64,000 nucleotides of DNA, taken from Ideonella aquatica. GTDB taxonomy: Bacteria > Pseudomonadota > Gammaproteobacteria > Burkholderiales > Burkholderiaceae_C. The stretch's first letter is position 1; the number at the start of each line of letters is the position of its first letter. The DNA is taken from positions 248,001 through 312,000 of the forward strand of contig NZ_JAGQDE010000002.1 in assembly GCF_018069755.1 (NCBI RefSeq). The letters are read 5' to 3'. Below are positions 25,308 to 34,069 of this stretch, piece after piece. The position numbers were made by a program, and so were the translations under genes. The notes under the pieces were generated by a model that made no database searches, was not told the origin of the DNA, and saw only the letters and a list, made by a program, of their open reading frames with translations.

Positions 25308-25391
25308 CTACGGGTGAGCCCTGAGCGGACTTTCCCGGGTCCGCGCCGGTTGCGCCCCGGTGTCGCCGATCGGGGGAGAAGGAGCCTTGCG

Positions 25392-26111
25392 GTGAATCAA
25401 CGATCCCACGCCTTGCGCGAGCGCGCCCGAGCGCTGACCGAGGCCGAGCTGGCCAACGTGCCCTGGTTGCAGGTGCTGGACGCCGAGGATCAGCGCCGCG
25501 CCCGCGCCGTCATCGTCATTGCCGAGGCCGAGCCCGGCGACCTGATCTGCCGCATCGGCCGCCCGGCTACCTACTGGTTCGGTGTGGTCGACGGCCTGCT
25601 GAAGATGAGCAACGACCCCAGCCAGGGCCCGGCGATCACCTTCACCGGCGTGCCGCCCGGCGCCTGGTTCGGCGAGGGCACGCTGCTCAAGCGCGAGCCC
25701 TACCGCTACAACATCGAGGTGCTGCGGCGCAGCGCCGTGGCCGGCCTGCCGGTGGACAGCTTCCATGAGCTGCTGGACCGCAGCATCCCGTTCAACCGCT
25801 TCGTGCTGAACCAGCTCAATGAGCGCCTGGGCCAGTTCATCGCCGCCCGCGAGACCGACCGCCAGGGCGACCCCGACACCCGTGTGGCGCGCAACCTGGC
25901 CTCGCTGTTTCACCCGGTGCTCTATCCCGGCGTGGGCCAGTTGCTGCGCATCACGCAGCAGGAGCTGGGCTTTCTGGTGGGCCTGTCGCGCCAACGTGTG
26001 AACGAGGCGCTGCGCACCCTGCAGCAGCGCCAGCTGATCCGCATCGAGTACGGCGGCGTGCGCGTGCTGGACCTGCCGGGCCTGCGCAGCTACCGCCACC
26101 GCGACGAGTAG
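25392..26111 (+). CDS. Crp/Fnr family transcriptional regulator
   Basis: A 239-residue regulator: an N-terminal cyclic-nucleotide-binding-like beta roll (about 30-150; GDLICRIGRPATYWFGVVDGLLKM, PGAWFGEGTLL) and a C-terminal winged helix with the recognition motif ITQQELGFLVGLSRQRVNEALRTL in two parts. No cysteine cluster for Fe-S is present, so it is not a classical Fnr. I start it at the GTG with AAGGAG seven bases upstream; an in-frame GTG 78 bases earlier sits six bases after GACAAT and could start a leaderless, 26 residues longer form. Divergent from the CoA ligase-liv operon, which it likely controls. Confidence 0.9.
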   Translation: MNQRSHALRERARALTEAELANVPWLQVLDAEDQRRARAVIVIAEAEPGDLICRIGRPATYWFGVVDGLLKMSNDPSQGPAITFTGVPPGAWFGEGTLLKREPYRYNIEVLRRSAVAGLPVDSFHELLDRSIPFNRFVLNQLNERLGQFIAARETDRQGDPDTRVARNLASLFHPVLYPGVGQLLRITQQELGFLVGLSRQRVNEALRTLQQRQLIRIEYGGVRVLDLPGLRSYRHRDE

Positions 26112-26172
26112 GGCGCGCTTCGCCGCGCTTATCGGCGCATGGCCGTGCGCAGGCGCGGGCGATGCTCGCGCG

Positions 26173-26931
26173 ATGAGCTCCGACGCCTTTGTCCGTCAGC
26201 TGGCCGCCTACTGGAGCGGCGACCTGCTGGCGGTGAACCTGCTGATCTTCCTGAACCTGGCCGGCGCGCTGCTGCTGGGCTCGCTGGTGGGCTATGAGCG
26301 CGCCTACCGCGGCCGCGCGGCGGGCATGCGCACCTACGGTCTGGTGTGCATGGCCTCGACCGCGCTGACGGTGTTCGCCGGCTACCCAGCGCTGTGGTAC
26401 GGCGGCCAGGCCAGCTTCACCGCCGCGCTGGCGCATGACCCGACACGGGTGATCCAGGGCATCGTCACCGGCATCGGCTTTCTCGGCGCCGGGGTGATCA
26501 TGAAGGACGGGCTGAACATCAGCGGCCTGACCACCGCCGCGTCGATCTGGTCGGCCTCGGCGATCGGCGTGCTGATCGGCGTGGGCTTCTACGGCGCCGC
26601 GATCCTGCTGGCCGCGCTGTCGGCCTCGGCGATGATGTGGGGCAGCCGCATCGAGGCCTGGCTGCCCTCGCACCAGGCGGTGGGCATCGAGCTGCGCCTG
26701 CGCCCCGGCGTGGCCAGCGACGCCGCCACGATCGATCACTTTCTGCGCCAGCAGGGCTTCATGCTGGCCACCGGCTCGCTGGCGATCTGCCACGACGACG
26801 GCCAGTCCACCTGGAAGTTTGTTGCCGTGGTGCAGGACCGCCACCATGCCGCGCCGCTGGACCGCCTGGCGGCCGCGCTGCAGGGCTGGAGCGACGTGGT
26901 GAAGTTCAGCCTGGCCCACGCCAGGAACTGA
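26173..26931 (+). CDS. MgtC/SapB family membrane protein
   Basis: A 252-residue protein. The first 155 residues are the MgtC domain with five hydrophobic helices and the family motifs LLGSLVGYERAYRGRAAGMRTYGLVCM, GIGFLGAGVIMKDG and GLTTAASIW. The C-terminal 85 residues form a small soluble domain (ACT-like in MgtC). MgtC proteins inhibit or tune the F-type ATP synthase and help growth at low magnesium; whether this copy does so is unknown. No Shine-Dalgarno sequence is obvious, and no regulatory leader is visible. It converges on msrQ. Confidence 0.9.
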   Translation: MSSDAFVRQLAAYWSGDLLAVNLLIFLNLAGALLLGSLVGYERAYRGRAAGMRTYGLVCMASTALTVFAGYPALWYGGQASFTAALAHDPTRVIQGIVTGIGFLGAGVIMKDGLNISGLTTAASIWSASAIGVLIGVGFYGAAILLAALSASAMMWGSRIEAWLPSHQAVGIELRLRPGVASDAATIDHFLRQQGFMLATGSLAICHDDGQSTWKFVAVVQDRHHAAPLDRLAAALQGWSDVVKFSLAHARN

Positions 26932-26955
26932 GGCGCCGCGCCGTGCGGGGGCTGC

Positions 26956-27543
26956 TCAGGCGCGCCAGCGCCGCGCCGCCAGCAGCCCGCCGATGACCAG
27001 CGCATAGATCGCCGGCTCCAGCAGGTTGTTCTTGCCGGCGCGCATCCACCAGAAGTGCAGCAGCGCCACCGGGCCGATCACATAGGTGAGCTTGTGCAGG
27101 TCGCGCCAGGCCCGGCCACCCAGCCAGCGCACCGCGGCATTGAACGAGGTGGCGGCCAGCGGCAGCAGGGCCAGCCAGGCAGCGGTGCCCACCAGGATGA
27201 AGGGCCTCTTGCCGATGTCCTTCAGCAGCGCGTCCAGCGCCCATTCCATGTCCAGCCAGGCGTAGGCCGACCAGTGCAGCGTGGCATAGACGAAGGTGGC
27301 CACGCCCACATTGCGCCGAAAGCGCGCCAGCCCGCTCCAGCCGGTCAGCTGGCGCAGCGGCGTGATCGCCAGCGTCAGGCACAGGCCGCGCAGCGTCCAG
27401 TCGCCCAGGCTGCGGATCAGCGCCTCGGCGGGGTTGGGGCCCAGGCCGCCGTACAGCGCGGCCCAGACCAGCGAGGCCGCCGGCAGACCGAGCAGCAGCC
27501 AGACCACCGGCTTGGCCAGTGGGTGAAGCAGCCAGCGGTTCAT
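26956..27543 (-). CDS. msrQ: Heme-binding membrane subunit MsrQ
   Basis: A 195-residue six-helix membrane protein of the YedZ family. Heme-ligand histidines lie in FVYATLHWSAYAW and near KLTYVIGPVALLHFWW; LTLAITPLRQLTGWSGLARFRRNVG is the family's cytosolic loop. MsrQ passes electrons from the quinone pool or a flavin reductase to MsrP in the periplasm. Its ATG overlaps the msrP stop by one base (TGATG), so both are made together. Confidence 0.95.
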   Translation of the reverse strand: MNRWLLHPLAKPVVWLLLGLPAASLVWAALYGGLGPNPAEALIRSLGDWTLRGLCLTLAITPLRQLTGWSGLARFRRNVGVATFVYATLHWSAYAWLDMEWALDALLKDIGKRPFILVGTAAWLALLPLAATSFNAAVRWLGGRAWRDLHKLTYVIGPVALLHFWWMRAGKNNLLEPAIYALVIGGLLAARRWRA

Positions 27544-28517
27544 CAGTAGTGCTTGCGCAGGTCCAAACCCGCGTAGAGCTGACCGACCTGGGCCTCGTAG
27601 CCGTTGAACATCAGCGTCGGGCGCTTCTTGGCGAACAGGCCCTGGGCCTCGCCAATGCGCCGCTCGCTGGCCTGGCTCCAGCGCGGGTGGTCGACCTGCG
27701 GGTTGACGTTGCTGTAGAAGCCGTATTCCTGCGGCGCGGCCTGCTCCCAGCTGCTCAGCGGCTGCTTCTCGACCAGGCGGATGCGCACAATGGACTTGGC
27801 GCTCTTGAAACCGTACTTCCAGGGCACGACCAGGCGCAGCGGTGCGCCGTTCTGGTTGGGCAGCACCTCGCCATACAGGCCGAAGGCCAGCAGCGTCAGC
27901 GGGTGCATGGCCTCATCCAGGCGCAGGCCCTCGCGGTAGGGCCAGTCCAGCACGCCCGAGCGCAGACCCGGCATCTGGGCGCGGTCGGCCAGCGTGGTGA
28001 ACTCGACGAACCTGGCGTTGCCGGTGGGCTCGACCTTCTTCAGCAGCTCGGCCAGCGACCAGCCCACCCAGGGGATGACCATCGACCAGCCTTCGACGCA
28101 GCGCAGGCGGTAGACGCGCTCCTCCATCGGCGCGAGCTTGAGCAACTCGTCCAGGTCGAAGCGGCGCGGCTGTTTGACCTCGCCATCCACCATCACCGTC
28201 CAGGGCCGGGGCTTGAGGCTGCCGGCGGTGCGGGCGGGGTCGGACTTGTCGGTGCCGAACTCGTAGAAGTTGTTGTAGCTGGTGACGTCGCCGTAGGCGG
28301 TGGGCTGTTCCATCACCAGGGCGCCGGCCACCGCGGAGCGGGCGCCGGGCAGGGCGGGCAGCCGACCCGGGCCACGCGTCTGGGCCTGCGCGCCGTGCAC
28401 GCCGGCGCCGGCCAGCGCGGCGGCGGCCAGCCAGTCGCGGCGGCGCAGCCAGGTCTCGCGTGGGGTGATCTCGGACGGGCGGGGCTGGTCGAAACCGGGG
28501 CGGGGCAGGAGGGGCAT
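27543..28517 (-). CDS. msrP: Periplasmic methionine sulfoxide reductase MsrP
   Basis: A 324-residue molybdopterin enzyme with a twin-arginine signal ([15 protein letters not shown], cleavage after AQA near residue 45). The molybdenum-binding Cys140 is in [10 protein letters not shown], and the [15 protein letters not shown] and [12 protein letters not shown] blocks are characteristic. MsrP repairs oxidised methionines in periplasmic proteins, here with MsrQ. I start it at the ATG ahead of the Tat signal; the frame stays open far upstream but would read through the promoter region shared with the divergent subtilase gene. Confidence 0.95.
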   Translation of the reverse strand: MPLLPRPGFDQPRPSEITPRETWLRRRDWLAAAALAGAGVHGAQAQTRGPGRLPALPGARSAVAGALVMEQPTAYGDVTSYNNFYEFGTDKSDPARTAGSLKPRPWTVMVDGEVKQPRRFDLDELLKLAPMEERVYRLRCVEGWSMVIPWVGWSLAELLKKVEPTGNARFVEFTTLADRAQMPGLRSGVLDWPYREGLRLDEAMHPLTLLAFGLYGEVLPNQNGAPLRLVVPWKYGFKSAKSIVRIRLVEKQPLSSWEQAAPQEYGFYSNVNPQVDHPRWSQASERRIGEAQGLFAKKRPTLMFNGYEAQVGQLYAGLDLRKHY

Positions 28518-28788
28518 GGGCAGCCTGTTGGTCAAGGACGATGAACCTGAGTCGCGCAACGCAGGCTGGACCTTACGCCGAAGTCGGAGATCCGGTCGTG
28601 CGCAGGGGCACCTCCGTCCACGCCGCAGGGCCCCAGGCGCGTCCAAGGTACCGGCTCGTCCCTTCTTCGTGACCCCTGTCACGGCGCCCGAACGGCTGTG
28701 CGGGCGCCGACTCAAGCGGCCTGCTGGCCGGCCGAAGCCGTGGACGACGAACCGGGGACCCCGGTCCACCTTTCCTGGAGTACCTTCC
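28518..28788. promoter_or_regulatory. Divergent msrP/subtilase intergenic region
   Basis: The 271-bp region holds two short perfect inverted repeats: CGTGAC-CCCT-GTCACG (28668-28683) and ACCGGGG-A-CCCCGGT (28751-28765). The second would form a hairpin just before the subtilase ribosome binding site. No convincing -10/-35 pair was found. Confidence 0.35.
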
Positions 28789-31095
28789 TTGACGCTGTCC
28801 AAGCTGATCCGCCTGTGCCTGGCCGTGCTGTGCGCCTTCGCGCTGGCCACGCCTGCCGCCGCCCTGTCCGCCAAGCTGGCGCCCGAACTGCTGCCCTATG
28901 CGGCCGGTCGTGCGACGGGACAGCCCGCCGTCACCTGGGCGCAGGTCCGGTCCAGCAGCGCCTACGTCAAGGTACTGATCGTGGCCGCCAGCCCCGACAG
29001 CAGCCTGGCGGGGCTGCGTGCCGATGTGCTGGCCCGGGGGGGATCGGTGCACCACAACTTCCTGTCCACCCGTGCATTGGCGGCGATGGTGCCGGCCGCC
29101 GCGCTGAACCGCCTGGCTGCGCGCGCCGATGTCGTGAGCATCGTGCCCAACCGCGCGGTGTCGCGCCAGGCCAGCCTGCTCGAGACCGCGGCGGGCGACG
29201 GCGCGGCGCTGGCCGCGCAGCCTAACGGCACGGCCTACGACGGCCGCGGCGTGGGCATTGCGGTGCTCGATTCGGGCATCGACCACCGCCATCGCCATTT
29301 CGTCGACGCCAAGGGCCGCTCTCGGGTGAAGCTGGCGGTCGACATCGTCGAGCTGTCGCGGCGCCTGCTGGGCAAGGGCTGGAGCGTCGGCGTCGACTAC
29401 TCGACGATCTCGCGAGCGGGCGTCGACGGCACCAAGTACCGTCAGCTGTTCGACAAGCTGGCGCCGGTCGCGCCCGTGCCCGATCCCTACGGCCACGGCA
29501 CCATGGTCGCCGCGGCGGCCGCGGGCAACGGCCGCTACCAGTCGCCTGACGCCAGCGGGGTGGCCACCGGGGCCTCGCTGATCGACGTGCGCGTGCTGGA
29601 CGAGCAGGGTAGCGGCAACCTGGCGGATGTGCTGCTGGGCATGGACTGGGTGCTGCAGAACGCCCGCCTGGCCGGCATCCGCGTGGTCAATCTGAGCCTG
29701 GGCGGCTCGTCGGCGGAGACCTTTGTCAACGACCCCTTGGCGCGCGCCGCCCGCAGTGCCTCGGCGGCCGGCCTGGTGGTGGTGGCCTCGGCCGGCAATG
29801 CCGGGCGCAACGGATCTGGCCAGGAGGTCTTTGGGGCGATCTCGTCGCCGGGCAGCGACCCGTCGGTGATCACTGTTGGCGCGTCCAACCCCTACGGCAC
29901 CGGGCCGCGCGGCGATGACGCGGTGACCGGCTTCAGCTCACGCGGTCCCACGCGCGGCAGCGTGCTGTTCGCCAGTGGCCGGCGCTGGGTGGACCACCTG
30001 CCCAAGCCGGACCTGGTGGCGCCTGGCAACCGCATCGTCGGCGCGCTGGCCGCCGACCGCGACGGCCGCTGGAACCTGCTGGCGCGCAGCCACCCCGAGC
30101 TGACGCAGGTCAGCGGCGCCTCCCAGGCCAAGGGGCAGGCGCTGATGTCGCTCTCGGGCACGTCGATGGCCGCGCCCGTGGTGGCCGGTGCGGCGGCGGT
30201 GGTGCTGCAGGCCAACCCCGGCCTGACGCCGCCGCTGGTCAAGGCCATCCTGCAGTACACCGCCACCCCCTTGGCGCAGGGCAACCTGCTGCAGCAGGGG
30301 ACCGGTCAGATCAACGTGGCCGGCGCGGTACGGCTGGCAACCGCCCTGCGCACCGACATCAGCGCTGCCGCCGACGCCGGCCTGCTGCTGCCCGGCGCCA
30401 ACCTGCTGGCCGTGGGCCGCACGATGCCGATGCCGTTCACCGTCCTGGACGGCGTGGCACGGCCCTGGAGCCAGATCCTCACCGTTGGCGGCACCCATCT
30501 GGCCACCGGCGCCGAGGCCATTGCGCGCTGGCAGCCGATCTTTGATGGCCGGCTGACCTGGGCACGGCAATGGGTGCTGCGGCGCGATGTGAGCTGGCAG
30601 CCCATGTCACTCAAGGACGGCGTGCCGCCGCTGACCGTGCCGCGCGCCATCGTCGAGCGCAACGCCAGCGCACAAGCCTTGCTGAGCGCGGGCGTGCGCC
30701 TGCTCGATGCGCTGGCCCCGTCGGCGGCTGACAGCACCGCGGCGCTGCTGACGCCGGTGGCCCGACTGTCTGCGCTGGCGGCCAGCGGCCAGGGCCTGCG
30801 ACTGCGTCGGGGCTTCGGCTTTGACAGCCTGGGCCTGCGCGGCGAGGGATTCTTGCTCAGCCAGGGCTTCCTGTTGTCCGAAGGCTTCCTGCTCAGCGAA
30901 GGCTTCCTGCTGTCCGAGGGTTTCCTGCTCAGCGAAGGTTTCCTGCTGAGCGAGGGCTTTTTGCTCAGCGAAGGCTTCCTGCTGTCCGAAGGCTTCCTGC
31001 TCAGCGAGGGCTTCTTGCTGAGCGAGGGCTTCCTGCTGTCCGAGTCGGTCGGCGACGTGGCTGGCGGCCAGGACCGGAGCTGGGCCGGCGATTGA
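28789..31095 (+). CDS. Secreted S8 subtilase with C-terminal GFLLSE repeats
   Basis: A 768-residue extracellular serine protease. It starts at TTG with GGAG eight bases upstream, then a Sec signal peptide (to about residue 26), an inhibitor-like propeptide (about 55-115), and a subtilisin domain with the triad Asp161 (AVLDSGID), His236 (GHGTMVA) and Ser459 (SGTSMAAP), plus the oxyanion Asn in VASAGNAG. A beta-rich region follows (about 510-685). Residues 687-752 are eleven perfect hexapeptides, GFLLSQ once and GFLLSE ten times, then a polar tail ending SWAGD. The repeats are amphipathic and may form a beta-solenoid or membrane-active tail. A GGDEF/EAL gene follows 64 bp downstream. Substrate unknown. 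Confidence 0.92.
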   Translation: MTLSKLIRLCLAVLCAFALATPAAALSAKLAPELLPYAAGRATGQPAVTWAQVRSSSAYVKVLIVAASPDSSLAGLRADVLARGGSVHHNFLSTRALAAMVPAAALNRLAARADVVSIVPNRAVSRQASLLETAAGDGAALAAQPNGTAYDGRGVGIAVLDSGIDHRHRHFVDAKGRSRVKLAVDIVELSRRLLGKGWSVGVDYSTISRAGVDGTKYRQLFDKLAPVAPVPDPYGHGTMVAAAAAGNGRYQSPDASGVATGASLIDVRVLDEQGSGNLADVLLGMDWVLQNARLAGIRVVNLSLGGSSAETFVNDPLARAARSASAAGLVVVASAGNAGRNGSGQEVFGAISSPGSDPSVITVGASNPYGTGPRGDDAVTGFSSRGPTRGSVLFASGRRWVDHLPKPDLVAPGNRIVGALAADRDGRWNLLARSHPELTQVSGASQAKGQALMSLSGTSMAAPVVAGAAAVVLQANPGLTPPLVKAILQYTATPLAQGNLLQQGTGQINVAGAVRLATALRTDISAAADAGLLLPGANLLAVGRTMPMPFTVLDGVARPWSQILTVGGTHLATGAEAIARWQPIFDGRLTWARQWVLRRDVSWQPMSLKDGVPPLTVPRAIVERNASAQALLSAGVRLLDALAPSAADSTAALLTPVARLSALAASGQGLRLRRGFGFDSLGLRGEGFLLSQGFLLSEGFLLSEGFLLSEGFLLSEGFLLSEGFLLSEGFLLSEGFLLSEGFLLSEGFLLSESVGDVAGGQDRSWAGD
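30847..31044 (+). repeat. Eleven in-frame 18-bp repeats encoding GFLLS(Q/E)
   Basis: Eleven units of 18 bp follow without interruption. Nucleotides vary at silent sites (CTC AGC, CTG TCC, CTG AGC, TTG TCC) while the peptide is constant except for Gln in the first unit. CTC AGC alternates with other versions in most units, hinting at an older 36-bp duplication unit. Silent divergence with peptide identity means selection on the hexapeptide. Confidence 0.95.
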
Positions 31096-31159
31096 GCCGC
31101 GGCGCCGCCCGGCGTCTGGCGGCGGGATTCAAGTTGGCGCCCGACCTGACCGATGTTGG

Positions 31160-33697
31160 ATGGACATCCCCGGGCCCGCCGCCATGACCACATCCTCTCC
31201 CGCCCCACGCCCGCCGGCCGATCCCGGCGGCTGGCTGGCGCGGTTCCACGCGCAGCACCTGCCCGACTACAGTCCGGCCTCCACCCGGCTGTGGTGGGTG
31301 ATCGCGCTGTCGGGTGCGCTGGCGCTGGGCATCGCGCTGGACACGTTCCTGGGCTGGCCGGCCGAGCGGCAGATGCAGGTGGTGGGCGCACTGAGCCTGG
31401 TGGTCACGGCCGCGCTGCTCTCGCTGCAACTGCCGCGATCGAGCTTCTCGTTCAGCATCGCGGATGCCTTCAATTTCACGCTGCTGGTGATGTACGGCCC
31501 GGCCGCCGCGGTGCTGGGCGCTGGCGCCGAGGGCCTGGTGGGCACGATGCGGACCTCGCGCCGGCTCTCCAGCCGGGTGGCCAGCCCGGCGATGGCGATG
31601 GCCAGTTGGTCACTGGCCGGCGCCGCCCATGCGGGCCTGGCGGCCCTGCTGCTGGTATCGAACCTGCCCTCGGCGGTGGCCGAGGTGCTGGCGCTGCTGC
31701 TGGCCTCGCTGGTGACCTACGTCGGCACCACACTGCCGCTGATGGCCATGATGACGCTCAAGCGCCAACAGTGGCCCGCACCGAGGGCCTGGCTCAACGG
31801 CACGGCCTGGGTCGGCGGGGTCTACATCGGCTCGGCGCTGCTGGCGGCGATGGCCTGGCTGCTGGCGCGTCAGCACGGTGCCGGCCTGATGGCTTTGCTG
31901 GGTGTGGCGGTGCTGGGCGTGCTGGCGCTGGTGCGCGTCACGCTGACCCATCAGGAGGCCGAGCACGCCCGCCAGGAGCAGTGCATCGACGAGGCGCGCC
32001 GCGAGGCCGAGCTGAACCAGCAGCGCTTCAGCGCCGCCTTCACCCATGCCGCAGTGGGCATGGCCATCGCCGATGCACAGGGTCGCCTGCTGCGCGTCAA
32101 CCAGGCCTTGGCCACGCTGGTGCAGGCGCCGGAGGGCACCCTGCCTGGCCGCACGATGCTCGACCTGCTGCACCCCGCCGACCACGCGGTCTTCGAGCGC
32201 AAGACCCTGGAGATGAAGGCCCATGCACGCAACGACTTCGCGCTGGAGCTGCGCTGCCGCACGCCGACCGGTGCCGACCACTGGGTGATGATGCATTGCG
32301 GCCGCTTCGCCGACCCCGGCGGCGAGGGCAATGCGCTGATTTACCAGCTGCACGATGTCAGCGCGCGGCGCGCTGCCGAGGCACGGCTGCAGCACATCGC
32401 CTACCACGACAACCTCACCGGCCTGGCCAACCGCGCGCGCTTTCAGGAACAGCTCGAAGGCGCCGTGGAGCGCAGCCTGGTCGACCCGCAGGCCTGCTTC
32501 GCGGTGATGTTCCTGGACCTGGACCGATTCAAGATCGTCAACGACAGCCTGGGCCACGAGGCCGGCAACCTGATGCTGCGCGAAGTGGCCAGACGCCTGC
32601 AGGCCTGCGTGCGGCCCAGCGACCTGGTGGCGCGCCTGGGCGGCGACGAATTCGCGGTGATGCTGCTGGGCCTGCAGGACAGCGCGGACGGACTGCGCCT
32701 GGCGCGGCGCATGCTGGCGGAGCTGATGCAACCAATGCCGGTGTGCGGCACCGAGCTGGTCCCGGGCGCCAGTCTGGGCATCACGTTCAGCGACCTGGGC
32801 TACCGCACCGTCGACGAGTTGCTGCGCGACGCCGACGTGGCGATGTACGAGGCCAAGGCCGGCGGCCGCGGCCGGGTGGCGATTTTTGACCGGACGATGC
32901 ACGAGCGCATCGCCTACCGGCTGGCGCTGGAGGCTGACCTGCGCCGCGCACTGGCCGAGCAGCAGCTGTCGCTGGTCTACCAGCCCCTCTACGAGATCAA
33001 GGGCTGTCGCCTCGCGGGCTTCGAGGCGCTGGCGCGCTGGCACCACCCGGTGCGTGGCGCGGTCAGTCCGGCCGAGTTCATCGCGCTGGCCGAGGAGTCA
33101 GGCCACATTGAGGCGCTGACCACCTGGCTGATCGGCCAGGCAGTGGCGCAGATGGCCCAGTGGCATCGGCTGGCGCCGCACTTGGCGCAGGCGTCGATGC
33201 ACCTGAACCTCTCGGGACGCGACCTGGTGCGCAACGACATCGTCGACACCGTGCGCGATGCCCTGCTGCGCCATGGGCTGCCGCCATCGCGGCTCACGCT
33301 GGAGATCACTGAGACCGTGCTGATGGAGCGCCTGGACCTGGCGCTGGAGACGGTCCGCCGCCTGCGCGGGCTGGGCGTGCGCCTGTCGATCGACGACTTC
33401 GGCACCGGCTATTCGTCGCTGAGCTACCTGGGCACGCTGCCGATCGACAGCTTGAAGATCGACCGCTCCTTCGTGATGCAGATGGAGCACAAGCCCGAGA
33501 ACGTCGAGATCGTGCGCGCGGTCATCACGCTGGGCCACGCGCTGGGCAAACGGGTGATCGCCGAGGGTGTGGAAACCACGGCGCAACTCGAGCAGCTGCG
33601 CGCGCTGGGCGCCGACGAGGCGCAGGGCTATCTGCTGTCGCGGCCGGTGTCGGCGGCCGATGTGCCGGGCCTGCTGTACGCGCCGGCCACCGCCTGA
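31160..33697 (+). CDS. Membrane GGDEF/EAL c-di-GMP protein with PAS domain
   Basis: An 845-residue protein. The first 270 residues contain about seven hydrophobic helices (a MASE-like sensor), then a short helical linker, a PAS domain (about 285-400; AVGMAIADAQGRLLRVNQAL), a GGDEF domain with an intact RLGGDEFAV and FLDLDRFKIVNDSLGHE, and an EAL domain with intact GFEALARWHHP, LNLSGRDL, LEITETVLM and IDDFGTGYSSLSYL. Both catalytic halves look active, so it may make and degrade c-di-GMP in response to a membrane or cytosolic signal. An ATG eight codons downstream is an alternative start. It may be cotranscribed with the subtilase. Confidence 0.94.
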   Translation: MDIPGPAAMTTSSPAPRPPADPGGWLARFHAQHLPDYSPASTRLWWVIALSGALALGIALDTFLGWPAERQMQVVGALSLVVTAALLSLQLPRSSFSFSIADAFNFTLLVMYGPAAAVLGAGAEGLVGTMRTSRRLSSRVASPAMAMASWSLAGAAHAGLAALLLVSNLPSAVAEVLALLLASLVTYVGTTLPLMAMMTLKRQQWPAPRAWLNGTAWVGGVYIGSALLAAMAWLLARQHGAGLMALLGVAVLGVLALVRVTLTHQEAEHARQEQCIDEARREAELNQQRFSAAFTHAAVGMAIADAQGRLLRVNQALATLVQAPEGTLPGRTMLDLLHPADHAVFERKTLEMKAHARNDFALELRCRTPTGADHWVMMHCGRFADPGGEGNALIYQLHDVSARRAAEARLQHIAYHDNLTGLANRARFQEQLEGAVERSLVDPQACFAVMFLDLDRFKIVNDSLGHEAGNLMLREVARRLQACVRPSDLVARLGGDEFAVMLLGLQDSADGLRLARRMLAELMQPMPVCGTELVPGASLGITFSDLGYRTVDELLRDADVAMYEAKAGGRGRVAIFDRTMHERIAYRLALEADLRRALAEQQLSLVYQPLYEIKGCRLAGFEALARWHHPVRGAVSPAEFIALAEESGHIEALTTWLIGQAVAQMAQWHRLAPHLAQASMHLNLSGRDLVRNDIVDTVRDALLRHGLPPSRLTLEITETVLMERLDLALETVRRLRGLGVRLSIDDFGTGYSSLSYLGTLPIDSLKIDRSFVMQMEHKPENVEIVRAVITLGHALGKRVIAEGVETTAQLEQLRALGADEAQGYLLSRPVSAADVPGLLYAPATA

Positions 33698-33703
33698 GGC
33701 GGC

Positions 33704-34024
33704 TCAGGTCGGGAAATCGCCGTCGCCGAACAGCGTCAGGGCCTGCGTGCCGCGGCGTTCGCGGTAGGACTTGCGCGAGAACAGCTTGGTCTGCGCCTCG
33801 GTGGGCAGGTCGGTGATGGTGATCACGTGGCGGGCGATCAGCGCGTCGATCACGTCTTCCAGCACGCGCACGAAATCGGCGTCCAGGCGCTGGAAGTCGC
33901 CGCCGGCACCAACGAAGGCCTGCACCTCGGCGTGGTCGTCGGGCAGGAACTCGGCACCGCTGGCGGGCGCGTCGCGGTGCAGGCTGGCCAGGCGGCCGTG
34001 GTCGTCGCGGATGACGTAGGGCAT
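33704..34024 (-). CDS. Small conserved protein of unknown function
   Basis: A 106-residue soluble protein with no signal peptide or cysteine. I recognise it only as a small protein widespread in Burkholderiales, in databases sometimes mislabelled as tryptophan synthase-like; nothing in it resembles that enzyme. The N-terminus is MPYVIRDDHGRLASLHRD, the middle helical (FVRVLEDVIDALIARHVITITDLP), the end basic (FSRKSYRERRG). There is no Shine-Dalgarno sequence; TATAGT ends six bases before the ATG. It converges on the GGDEF/EAL gene and lies upstream of nothing on its strand. Confidence 0.7.
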   Translation of the reverse strand: MPYVIRDDHGRLASLHRDAPASGAEFLPDDHAEVQAFVGAGGDFQRLDADFVRVLEDVIDALIARHVITITDLPTEAQTKLFSRKSYRERRGTQALTLFGDGDFPT

Positions 34025-34030
34025 GCGCCG

Positions 34031-34036
34031 ACTATA
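34031..34036 (-). promoter_or_regulatory. -10 element of a likely leaderless gene
   Basis: On the minus strand TATAGT (five of six consensus bases) is followed by six bases and the ATG of the 106-residue protein, exactly the -12 to -7 position for a transcript starting at the A of ATG. No ribosome binding site is present. This is the clearest case of the pattern in the window; the -35 is weak (TTCTCG at 17 bp). Confidence 0.5.
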
Positions 34037-34069
34037 GCGACGCCCCGGCGGCGCGAGAAGCGACCTTCG

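Noticed and set aside
23088..25391. A long + strand frame that runs into the Crp/Fnr gene and would make a 1007-residue fusion
   Set aside because: The upstream part is antisense to the acyl-CoA ligase and livG. The regulator has its own GTG with a ribosome binding site at 25392.
28518..28874. N-terminal extension of msrP by about 120 codons
   Set aside because: The extension would precede the Tat signal and overlap the opposing subtilase start; it has no similarity to MsrP.
30847..31044. The GFLLSE array as a simple-sequence artefact
   Set aside because: Codon use varies between units while the peptide is fixed, which slippage or assembly error would not produce.
33704..34024. A tryptophan synthase-like assignment for the 106-residue protein
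   Set aside because: No PLP site, length or motif of that enzyme is present; the label seems to be a propagated database name.
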